Below, one piece after another: positions 35,656 to 46,234 of a stretch of DNA of 64,000 nt. Position numbers and translations under genes: made by a program. The stretch is taken from contig NC_061116.1 in NCBI RefSeq assembly GCF_002878395.1, positions 127,399,495 through 127,463,494 on the forward strand, written 5' to 3'. The notes under the pieces were generated by a model that saw only the letters and a list, made by a program, of their open reading frames with translations, did not search any database and was not told the DNA's origin. Within the stretch, counting starts at the first letter, position 1, and every line of letters begins with the position of its first letter. Source of the DNA: Capsicum annuum. Taxonomy: Eukaryota; Streptophyta; Magnoliopsida; Solanales; Solanaceae.

Positions 35656-37282
35656 GGCCTGGCCGTAATAGGTATCTCAAGTCCATGAGGACCCAAGACC
35701 ACCCCTTTTGGTAGCCACAGTACAACTAGAAATAGATGAATTCTGAACATATTACAAGATAAAATAATTTCCAAACATATAACAAGATCATAAACTCAAA
35801 AAAAATTAATAATTTCAATACATTCTAATATATAATAATCCACAAAGCATCAAATGAAACAAAATCAATCCAAGTTGGGACATTCCCCCAATGATATCTA
35901 AAAAAGAGTCTAAAGAAAATATATGATAAAGTATAAACAAAGAAGTAACGGCCTTCCAAAAGAAGGAGGCTGACCACTTCAAGCTGACTGAAGACAACCC
36001 AGAAATCCTATTATTACACAGAAAGAGTAGAAGTGTCTCTAAATCCTGCATCACGTAGGGACACAACATTCAAAGATTGTTAGCTAGTTGATATCTATCA
36101 TGTAACTTAGGGATAAGGGGAAAAAATAATGCCATCAATCCAAGGCAAATTTAAAATCAATGTACATGTACACATCTATGCATATACATATAAATTAAGA
36201 TACAGGGAGAGGGAATAAGGTTTAGCATGAACTTTAAAAAATTAACCTAGATTGTGTAGCTTTAACGTCATAAAACTACCCATGGGCTATATGGTCCAGT
36301 TGTCTCTCCCTAGTCAGGTCCAAGTGCGCGTTAGTCGTAAAAATCAGAGATATAATTAAAGGCCGGGGAATTCTCTTTCCCTATTCCATCCCTGATACAA
36401 ATATATATAGTGTGACATAAGAATATGATCATCAAGATCAACCCTCACATTGGTAAATATGAGTATTAGTATCGGTCTTTTGGGACTCACACCGTCATAG
36501 TTAGCTACACAACCCCATTTAAGAACAATGAAAACATTTAGCATATAACCCATCCATTAGTTCAAGAAGTCATTCATGAAGGCATCATCAAGTAGTATCA
36601 TCATACTGACTCTAGCTTTCATGTCATTAAGCCATCACCTATGGGATTCCATATACCCCAGACTCTTTTTCTAAAATCAACTTGGGAGATTCCTTGTATC
36701 CCACAAGGTTTTTAAAAATATTCTTTTCTATTTAGCCATTTATGCAATGCATTAATTTTAGAGAAGTGGGCTAAGAGAATTAATAATTCACATTCTAAAA
36801 CCAATTATTCAAGTGTGTTGAGGTCTCATCAATTTCAATACAAAAGTCTAATTATTTTAGGGAATCCTGGTACTCTTATGTCTATTATTGCAAAATTTAG
36901 GGAATACTTGTACCCCTATTTAATTTACCATTCCCATGAACCCCAATGAGCTTAAAAATCATGAATTCTATGTATAGTTAATCCATAGTAATCATGGGAA
37001 AAATATTTAAACAAATTATATCCAAAATCGTCAACCCATTCTCATAAACCCAACATCAAGACCATGTGAATATATAACCAATCCATGTAATAATGATGAC
37101 ATAAGTTTAGGGAGAGAGATGCATACCTTAATCACCAATAAATTTAAAGAAGCAATCACCTTTAGAGCCCTAGATAACTAATTTCTTGAAACCCTAGCCT
37201 TGTCTTTGAAGGGGAATTTGAGATAGTAAAGAGAGTGTTTATGATTAATAAGTGTTGAAAATAGGGTGCATAATATGATTAA
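35656..37282 (-). repeat. Element B 5' LTR, truncated at both ends
   Basis: This stretch aligns with the 3' LTR from AGGGCCTGG (11579 in the other copy) to GGGTGCATAATATGAT (compare 13178-13195). The inner end lost the TGTCACGACC start. The outer end is cut at about 37282, roughly 500 bp short. It contains repeated GATTCCTTGTA/ACCCC words near 36680-36900. Confidence 0.85.
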
Positions 37283-37784
37283 AGTGTTGCAAGTTTCAAG
37301 CTATATACTTCTCAAAGAAAGCCTAAAAAATCTAAGTCGTAGTAATAGGAGTGGATAGAACTAGCCTGCAATAAAGATATACCCTCCACCACTATTAGGC
37401 TACTTGATAAAACTAAAAAATGGTATATTCCACATCGTAAGACTCTACTAGGACAAAATTATGTAGCCTCCTCTCACTGCAAGTAAAGAGCTCGAATGTA
37501 TCCTTTCCTGGGCACCTGTAAATCTTGATGGAGCTAGTCTTAGAAACCATACCAACATCCTCTGCTCCATAAAATTTAAAACTTACTGGGCTACTGCTAT
37601 CTGTGTGACTAGTGTTACAAGTGGGACCTCTATTCTAGGAGTTGTAGCTGTATGTTGTACTTCTAAACAAAGACCATCCTAGGCTCTGTCTAAGCCCCAG
37701 TTATTAGTTATCCACCTGCCAAGATCGATAGCTATACCAAATCATCATGGATACCAAAGAAGATATAAATCCAATAAGAAGGTA
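37283..37784. other. Unassigned 0.5 kb filler
   Basis: It matches none of the LTRs or pol pieces elsewhere in the window that I could see, and has no long open frame on either strand. It is slightly less AT-rich than its flanks and lies between two truncated LTRs, so it may be a fragment of another repeat or ancestral host sequence. Confidence 0.4.
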
Positions 37785-38994
37785 TTTGAAATACAATGTT
37801 ATTATTTAACGAACAAATAAAGTCGATTTTCCTAACTATTTATTAATAAACAATGGGAGTTGTTATCCCCGAGCTAATGGAAATTGTTTTGGCATGACGT
37901 GGTACCTTACAAGTGTAGGTTGTATGATGATACGAACATTGTATGCCTTAATATGTAATGTGGTTAGATTAATGGCAATGTGTGATCCTTTTTTTAATTA
38001 GACTATAGTAAGGGTTGTGTAGCTGAGTCGTGAAAGTGAAGGTTTAAGTAATTGACATTGGAAACCGTGCTTGCCCACACGGAGGTCAAAGTGACTAGGG
38101 TGATTTAAGTCCCCCTTATTGTTATTTTATGATTAGGGAGGTTCAAGTCCACATAAATCATTTTATGATCGTGTGCTTAAGTCACCTTGGTATATGTTGG
38201 AGGGTTTGAGTTCCCCATGTCCATATATATGTGATTATTCTTCGGTTCATACGACTACAAGAATTGGGGCCCGACCAGGGGTGAAAGTTGGTGCCCACAT
38301 AGCCCAAGGGTACTATTATATGAAGGTTGAGCTAAAAAATCCAGGTTATGTTTTTAAAAAGCATGTTAAGCCTTGTTCCCTATATATATGTTTATGCATT
38401 TGATTACATGCATTGAGTTTTGGGATGATTTTTATACTGTTGATCATGTCATTATGTCATTCTTATCCCTAAGTTACATGCTAACGTTCACCCCACTAAA
38501 TGTCTTTTGACGTTGTATCCTCATATGATGCAGGAACTAGTCATACTTCTTCTTCTCCTTCTCACTGACTTGGATTCAAGTTCAGCTAGTAAGTCAGATT
38601 GAAGTGTTGACCTCTCATTCTTTGGAAGACCCAATTTTATGATTATGGTTTGCTGTACATTTTTACTATTCCTTTGGATTTGGTTTTAGGCTATTGTCGG
38701 GGGCATGTCTCGACACTTTATTGATATTTAGTTTTCGATCATAGTTTAGAAGGATTTATTTGGACTACTATGGCTATTAGGTGGCATTGGTCATTCGGTT
38801 GGTCGGTCGTCGATTTTTGGTTATGGACATGCATTTAAAATTTCTTAGACTATTGAATGCTATCTTGTTATTTGTTTGAAATTCAACCGATCATGGGGTG
38901 TGGTGTGTTTTGTTTGGTTAGGTAGAGGGGTTATATGAAATCCACGTGGGACTTGAGATACCCATCATGAACAAGCTCCGATTTATGTCGTGAC
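37785..38994 (+). repeat. Left-truncated chromovirus LTR (A-like) in plus orientation
   Basis: From GGTATTTGAAATACAATG it is the reverse complement of the LTR A region around 440-1 and 7690-6495, running to a clean end GTCGTGACA at 38994. No primer site follows, so this is a solo or truncated LTR. The sequence to its right (TACTGGTTTTACTATGG) matches the inside of the E LTR near 61885. The insertion target was therefore E's 3' LTR, with the left side later lost. Confidence 0.75.
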
Positions 38995-39223
38995 ATACTG
39001 GTTTTACTATGGTTAGGACATCACAACTTGTAATGAGTCCATATGACTCAGTAGGAGTCACTCGTGCTCAAAATAGAAAACATAGCCACACACACTAGTA
39101 AGACTACAATTTGGGTCCTTACGAGACTCTTAATGACACCCTTCGACTCACAAGGTGAGTAGTAATGAGGACAGTAAGGCCAAATTTTAGAAACTTTCAA
39201 GGACCAAAAATCTAGGGTTTCCA
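38995..39223 (-). repeat. Element E 3' LTR (surviving part)
   Basis: It aligns to 61885-62111 of the 5' LTR (for example GATATCACAACTGGTAATAAG there, GACATCACAACTTGTAATGAG here). The remainder is missing to the left of an inserted LTR. Confidence 0.8.
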
Positions 39224-39369
39224 TACTCCTCTCTTAGGATTATTCATCCTAGAATGATAGGACAAGGAATTTATTAATACGATTTAACTCTAAACACAAG
39301 CACACTTACCTTTAACAAAGACAGAAAACAAAGATACTAAGGATATCACAATTCCCTCTAACAAATTCA

Positions 39370-39555
39370 GAAAAAAAATTGTTAAGAAAAACACATACCT
39401 TAAGATCGATTATTCAAAGAAGGAAACAAGAATGGATACTTGGACTTCATGTCCTTTTCATCTTCCCAAGTAGCTTTTTTAACCTTTTGGTTCCTCCATA
39501 AAACCTTTACGGAAGCCATATTCAGTGCTCATAATTGGTAGACGTGCTGATATAA
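39370..39555 (-). pseudogene. Element E chromodomain remnant
   Basis: The minus strand from about 39545 leftward encodes the chromodomain, equivalent to the plus-strand block TTCCTCCATAAAACCTTTAC (39499-39518), which in element A is TTCCTCCATAGAACCTTTAT (1698-1717). Frameshifts and stops interrupt it. F is inserted immediately upstream in the sense of this gene. Confidence 0.7.
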
Positions 39556-39560
39556 TATCT
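39556..39560. repeat. Target-site duplication of element F (left copy)
   Basis: TATCT here pairs with AATCT at 55597-55601, one mismatch, directly flanking LTRs that start TGAT and end ATCA. Confidence 0.7.
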
Positions 39561-40966
39561 TGATCACACTCACCTATACCATTGTTTTTGTGTAGGATGA
39601 TCGTTGTTAATATAATAACCCAAATTGAGTTAGGGTCGTATACACGAGGTGTTTAACCTGTATTTGATTCCTATGTATTGTTGAAATCTTCTAAGTACCT
39701 ACCCATAATGCAAATATAGAATATGACATGAAGCAAAATTGGGGGCATGATTTGAAAGGTTGTTTGAACTAATTCTAATTAAACTACCAATTCAGAGCAA
39801 CAATTATAGATAATATAACAATGGGAAAATAGTCTTGGGGTTATGTCTTCCTAGGGGAAAAGAATGCATGAGTACATGAAAGTCAAATGGAAACTCTATT
39901 TAATGACTATGGGTAGGCGAGGTTAGAGGTTTTGATGCTAGTTTTTCAACCAAACACCAGAATACCACCCATGGATCCATTCATATACCTCATGGATGTA
40001 GCAAACAAATCAACCCTACACCTCAATCGAGCATCCCTATTTCTAGGAAGATGCCCAAGATATAGAAAATTCACAATTCATCCTTATTTCTATGGAAATG
40101 CAATAGAATAATATAGCATCTAATTATTGTTCATAATTACTTATCACCCATATTGAAGGATGATATGGAAACAAAAGGAATACCTGCATCCCTCTTACAA
40201 AAATAATGTGGGATTTTGGGAACTTGGGGTTTTCACCCACAAATTCCAATTTAACAATCAAGCATTAGTGAAACCCAACAGTATTAACTAAGAATCTACA
40301 CTAACAATCAAGACCCACACATATTTGCATCGTATTTCAACATAACCCCAAGATAGATGTTTAGCTACTCATGAAATTTGAGGAAAGAAATATACCCAAA
40401 TTTACATTCAAAGCTTCCATTGAAGATTTAAGTAAGGATGTCTTCAAATTTAACTTTAATTATAACTAAACTTTCTTGGAAAATTAACTACAATAATATT
40501 TCCCAATTTTGTAGGGTTTACACACACTGAAAATTAAATTCTAGCTGAGATATCCCTAAGTGAAAGGATTTTTTGCCGTTTGAAGGATTGAAACTAGCTG
40601 TGTGAAATGACCACAGTCTGCCCTTTGGAGAATTCTGCACCATCATAATTGTCTTTAGTTGGTCACGATCGCAACTCCCATGATTACAATGGACCTATAG
40701 CAATCGCTATGCTTTGACCTAGCTTTGACCAGCCGTAATCAAGGTAACTTAGATTTATCCCCGCTCTGGATTTCCAGCTTTTGAACTAATTTTTCCCTTT
40801 TTGTTCTTTTTTTAAGCCCACTTCACTTATTTCATTCTATTCACTTGTAAACCTGCAAACCATGGGAATTAGTGCATTTAAATGGCAAATTTTCCTCATT
40901 TGCACCATTTAACCATGTGGTGTACACAAATTTAGATGCAATGAGTGGTAAATTTACCACTCATCA
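39561..40966 (-). repeat. Element F 3' LTR
   Basis: The plus strand starts TGATCACACTCACC and ends ACTCATCA. Its end holds a perfect 24-bp palindrome at 40941-40964, centred on GGTAAATTTACC. A G-rich run GGGGG at 39744-39748 matches the G17 tract in the other LTR. Confidence 0.92.
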
Positions 40967-40978
40967 ACACCCCCAACT
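40967..40978 (-). other. Element F polypurine tract
   Basis: The plus strand reads ACACCCCCAACT, a purine-rich tract on the minus strand that abuts the 3' LTR. Confidence 0.7.
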
Positions 40979-42932
40979 TAAACCTTTGCTTTTCCTCAAG
41001 TAATACTACTTATTAAAAGAGTCTAGGCAATTGTAAGCCTATTTATACGACTAAATAATCAAAACGACTTTGAACTTGATTAGCACCAGCAAATAGCTCT
41101 CAACCATAGGTAAAGCTTTTCCCACAAATCCCATAAACATGAAGCACAATATCAAAGATTCAAAATACTTTAAAGGACAGCAATACAATAATCACTAACT
41201 CTCCAGAAGTAACCGTCCATCGATAGTGACTCAACTATGCTTCTTTTCCTCATTTTCGAAAGATGATAATTTCACCCGCCTAAATTAGTCTACATGACTC
41301 TTCAAGAAAAGGAAATCTCACACCCCAAATTATTTATCATACAACATAGGATTTAAGTGCAGACACTCACTCGCACAAAAAATCTCTCTATGTGAATGAG
41401 TATCAACCCATATGCTTGCCTTTATTTTCAATTGCCACTACTATGAATATACTTGGTTGGAGATCTCGAAGGGTATTTTTAAGATTATAATGTAGGCTCG
41501 GGGAAGGGTATGGTATCCTTTGGGAATAAAGTGACTACACCCTCCTTAAACATCTACATCACACTATTTAATAAAACTTTGACCATGGGCCACTTCATTT
41601 GTTTCCAACATTACACATGCCTACTTTTACTACCTTGATTTACCCATCTCTTTAAAAGCATTTTCTTCTCAATTATCTCTTTGGTGCAATCTATCCATTT
41701 CCTTTTATTAATGATTCCTTTCCCTTTTTATTTTTCACTTACTCACATTGCTTAGCTTTTAGGGATCCACTTATAATGCCATAGCCCAAGGTCACCTCTT
41801 TCAAGACTTACCATCCCCAACTTAGGATTTTATCCTCAAGTTGTATTTTCAAGTTCAAGGAGAGTAGTATTAAAAGTGGTGTAAAATTTAAAATGATTAA
41901 AGTCTTGAAATATGGTTTCCAAAGAAAGGCTTGAAGGCTCAATATGGGTGATTAAGGATACTATTTTATGTACGGGTAGGCTTTTTAGGCATAATGGGTT
42001 TCTATGTTCAGAAAGAATGCCTAAGATAGTTTCACCAACCAAGCATAATCATAATTAGCATTAAGAGAAGGGAAAGTTTTAGATGATGAAAGCATACGTG
42101 AGAGTTAAAAAACTACACTCATGGCATATTACACATAAACTGTTCAAGGAGGCTCAATTTTATTTCCTAATAGAGACAAAATGAGGTATTTACAATATAC
42201 TACAAACTTAGGACTTTTGATTCGCAAAAAGAGATAAAGAATTCTTACAAAATTATTCACATCCATGCCCTTGGTTTTCAAAAAATTTTGGACGGAGAGG
42301 GCTATTTGCTTCAAATTTTCAACATAAAAAATTTGCTATTAATGGCACCAAACCATGACATCATCTCATAATTTGGCTCTCATCAGGGAAAACCATATGG
42401 CTACTCAGATTTCACCATAGGTATAAGGGAAATCCTAAAACACCAATTCCATGGGTAAGAATTCCCCTTCATCTATGGCTCCAAACCCAACCATGACAAT
42501 TGTCCCTTAAGAATGTCATCACTCAATCTATCAAAAGGAAAGGCTTATCCTACATCATCATAAACAAGATAAGAGTAAAATAAAAATCTAAGAATGAAAA
42601 AAAATAAATAATCCACGAAATGTGGGTACCATGAAAGTACTAGAATATTACAACCCAAATTAAAAACTAAGATCATCCAAATCATCCAAAAGACAAAATG
42701 AAAACATCCAAACGAATATCCCAATAGTACAGACCAATCAAAAAAACTAACTACAACTACTATGGGGATTCGCACCCCCAACTAAATCTTTTAGTGACCT
42801 CACAACATAATCAAGAAAGCATAAGGGAAAGGTAAATGGTGCTCCCTATAACCGTATCAAGCACTATCGTCGCTATCAATCTCGGCATTATCTGAGATTT
42901 ATATGTAGCTGAGACCTTATCATCACTCTCAG
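40979..42932 (-). other. Element F long non-coding 3' region
   Basis: About 1.95 kb between the protease/helical piece and the 3' LTR. I followed both strands and saw no reverse transcriptase, RNase H or integrase motif, only short open frames. Athila/Tat elements often have long non-coding 3' regions, but they follow integrase, which is missing here. Confidence 0.6.
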
Positions 42933-43744
42933 TCAGGGAGAAGAAAGTCTAACTTTTAGGTTTTGGACCGTCCAAAGGCTCTTCACTCCCTTCCATATCT
43001 TAGTAAAGAACTTATCTCTCTTCTTCTCCCTCTTCTTTATCTTGTCATGAGACTCCTTAAGCTCTCTATTTGACTACACCAAGGATGAGTAGGCCCTCTC
43101 AAGCCTAGATATAGTGTCCCACTACTCCTGATGATCTGCCAGATATCGCTCATTATCAGTCTGAGCAATATAAGAATGACGAGCAGTAGATGGCCTTCTT
43201 TTTTCTACCACATCAATGACAGACGCCACTTGAAGTTCCATTGGTTGTTTTTTAGTTTTACAAACCTGAAAAGACACTTCATCATTTTGAACCCAAAATT
43301 TTATATATCCTTACTCCATATAAAAAATTGTTCTCCCAGTAGATAAAAAGGATACTTCAAGAATTAAAGGTATTTATTGGTTAATTTGACAATCTAAGAC
43401 CACAATTTCCACCAATAAAATAAAACAATCAACCTTGAATAAGACATTTTCTAAAACACCAATAGGTTTCTTCATGGACTGATCTGCTATCAAGAGTCTC
43501 ATTGTTGTGGGAGTTGGAGTGCCCAAACCAAGTCTTAGATAGATTTCATATGCGATGAGATTGATCTTTCACCATGGTCACATAAGGCTTTGTTAAATTT
43601 GTGTATACCAATGGTGCAAGGGATTGTGAATGCTCCTGGATCTTTTTTATATTCCGCCATAGAACTAGTCATGATAGCACTATAAACATGGGTAGCTTTA
43701 ATAGTTTCACCTTTGACAAGGCACTTTTTGGACATTAGTCTTCA
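42933..43744 (-). pseudogene. Element F protease remnant followed by a charged helical region
   Basis: The minus strand from 43735 reads KKDPGAFTIPCTIGIHKFNK-like sequence, then ALCDHGERS, the Athila-type protease start in which the catalytic loop (Asp then normally Leu-Gly-Ala-Ser) is damaged. After frame changes, the stretch from about 43300 reads FWVQNDEVSFQVCKTKKQPM, then LQVASVIDVVEKRR, typical of the protease end. The same frame continues about 90 more codons with NERYLADHQE, a stop, WDTISRLERAYSSLV, a stop, SNRELKESHDKIKKREKKRD and KFFTKIWKGVKSLW, ending at TGA 42933-42935. That tail is Lys/Glu-rich and looks helical. I do not recognise it, and it stands where reverse transcriptase should begin. 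Confidence 0.7.
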
Positions 43745-43749
43745 TTAGC
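43745..43749. repeat. Target-site duplication of element H (left copy)
   Basis: TTAGC here is repeated exactly at 52322-52326, directly outside LTRs that begin TG and end CA. Confidence 0.93.
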
Positions 43750-46220
43750 TGTAATGCCTCGAGTCTGCACCCCGACGCCACACGGTGCTTACGACCCCGA
43801 AGGACCACAAGCTAACCTATGACTGGTACATGCTATGAGCACTGAATATTAATACTAAAATAACATGGAAGTTAGGCTAAGGTTCCATAAGGTTCATAAT
43901 CTGAATATAGATAAATATAGCAACTGATAATAATATTTGAAAACTGGATACTGTCTGAACTAGTCTAGTATGAAAAACCTCTAACTGAATTATCTGAATG
44001 TGGAGTTGATGGGAAAAACCTTCAACTAACTCCTTCTGAGAAAATACTGAATCTATAGAATACAAAAATAATATCTCTATCCTAAAAAATGAGGACTCAA
44101 TATTGAAACTACTACTGCTAACTGAATTTGGCTAAGCGCGGTCAAGAACCTGAGAATTCAAACCTATGATATGAGACATCATAGTGCAAAAAAGAGTATA
44201 CTATCAGTACGTGGAATGTATTGGTATATTAGATAAGGTAAGGCTGTTATGCATGGGCTCATATGCATGGATAGTACCTGACTGAATGATATGAAGTAAC
44301 TAAATGAGAGTACATGGATAACTGAAATTGCCTTAAATACTAAGTATGCAATACTGCTTATATATATGTATATCTAAGATAATACTAAAAATGAGTACTA
44401 AGTTTTGATAACTGAGTAACTGATATCTGAGTTACTTATAACTGAATTACTAATAATTGAGTGATTGTTAACTGACAGTCCTAATTTTATAGAATTGAGT
44501 TTAGTTCTATACTTAAGACTGAAACTAAAACCGTGGGAGGTAATAATCTAACCGATATGCCCCTTTCTGAATTGATTATGGTCAAATCTGTAACCCCAAT
44601 TAGAAGTGTGTAGTACTGTACCACAGGTACTAACAATCTAAAGAGTCAGCCTCATCTGGCAGGAGCAGTAATAAGAATGGTACTTCCCTCAACTGGCCGG
44701 TAAAAAATGTTATCAACCCTCAACTGGCTTGTTGATATCTCAACCTATGCTAGCTATGTAGTTTTGGAATACAAGGCCTACTACAAAGGGTCACACCCTC
44801 TACTGAAAGGTGAGCCCCTATCCTTGGGTTTGTTCGGTACTGAATCCTACTCCCAACTGAATTACATTGATTATTAAACTGAACTAAACTAGACTGAGTT
44901 TCACTAAATTCTAGAACTGACTGAGTACTACTGTTAGTGAAGTTACTGAGACTATTCTATAGCTTCTGTAATTCTAGGTAAACAACTAGATTTTGGGTAT
45001 TAAATGCCCTCAGGACTCGATAGCATCAATAAGACATGGCACAATCTTGAAAGCATACTAGCTAGTCACGTAGTCATAATTCATTAATTGAGATATTTTG
45101 TCAAAAATTGCAAGGCATAAACTTGTACATGAATGGGAACACATGCTAACTTGTCATGATTGCACTATTCAATTCACATAGGCATTCTAACAAACACTTG
45201 GGGAATATGATTATTTCACATAAGAATAAACATATATAAATATCGTGGCTACAACATTCAACTTGTAAATTCAAGGATCTAACATGAGAATCTCATAATT
45301 CACCACACATTCTATCTTAATTTCATGATACTTGTAATTAATCACAGATTGAAACCTAAACAACATCATAATCCTAAATACAATCTAATTTAGGCATGGA
45401 AATCATAAATCTAAAAACTTGTATTTTTAAATAGGGTTCTTAGATTCCATGGGTTGTAAGGGACTATGAATGAAATCCGAACAAACCTGAAAAGATGAGT
45501 TCTTGAAGTTTCTTGGTGGATTTCTTGAGAATTGCTATTGATTCTTGGAGGCTAGGGCTTTCTATTTTGAGAGATATTTGAGAGAAATTGAGTAAATAAT
45601 GATCTGCTAAGGTTATTATGGTATTAATCCCGTGTTTAGGCTTATTAGCATCATGGAAAAGACCTAACTGCCCCTAAAATATTTCAAATTTCCATCATTC
45701 AAATTCCTGATTTGGCCTTCACTGTGACACGGTGGCATCGCGGTCGTGGCATCGCGGTGATCCACTAAAAGTTTGGATAGAACTTTATAAAAATAAATAT
45801 TTACGAAACTAGACCTCGATATGATGCGGTGAAATCGCATTGCGTCACTGGAAATTCACAAGTCTAAACTGGAACTATGTCACGATATGGTGCCATCAAA
45901 GTGACAAACTGGAAAAGGACAAGTGGGAACTAGAACTTTACCGTGATGCGATCGAATCGTGGTGTTTCATAGGAAACTGACGAATGCCATTTGTCCTGTC
46001 ACTGCGACGTGATGATATCACAGAGCCTAACAGCTGAAACTAAAATTGCCATAACTTCTTTCTCGATTATCGGATTAAGGAAAATTTTATATCATTGGAA
46101 AGTTGACTAAATCTCCTACAAAATGGTGGGTTTAAGATGGAAAATTTTGAGTACTTTGAAAGTTTTATGTAGGAATTCTTGTACTGAGCTAAAATGACCT
46201 AGGAAAGATGGGGTATTACA
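43750..46220 (-). repeat. Element H 3' LTR
   Basis: 2471 bp, plus strand TGTAATGCCTC to GGGTATTACA. The left half shares boxes with the LTR of element C in the same sense (about 44640-44880). The right half (45720-46030) holds GC-rich words such as GGTGGCATCGCGGT repeated in an AT-rich setting. Confidence 0.93.
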
Positions 46221-46234
46221 ATATCTCCCCCTTT
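46221..46234 (-). other. Element H polypurine tract
   Basis: The plus strand reads ATATCTCCCCCTTT, a purine tract on the minus strand abutting the 3' LTR. Confidence 0.75.

Larger units (their letters stand above)
11560..37282 (-). mobile_element. Element B: decayed chromovirus, host of nested element C
   Basis: Minus-strand LTR element. The 3' LTR is 11560-13717, integrase and chromodomain remnants lie at 13850-15615, and then element C interrupts (15621-32708). RNase H, reverse transcriptase, protease and gag continue at 32714-35655, and a truncated 5' LTR follows at 35656-37282. The two parts join in the correct domain order across the C insertion, and the LTRs align well (compare 13120-13195 with 37198-37275). 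The primer site and gag start were deleted. The right LTR end is lost, so no target duplication can be checked. Confidence 0.88.

Noticed and set aside
38173..38403. 76-codon plus-strand open frame as a host gene
   Set aside because: It lies within the truncated LTR 37785-38994, and homologous LTR sequence in element A shows no conserved frame.
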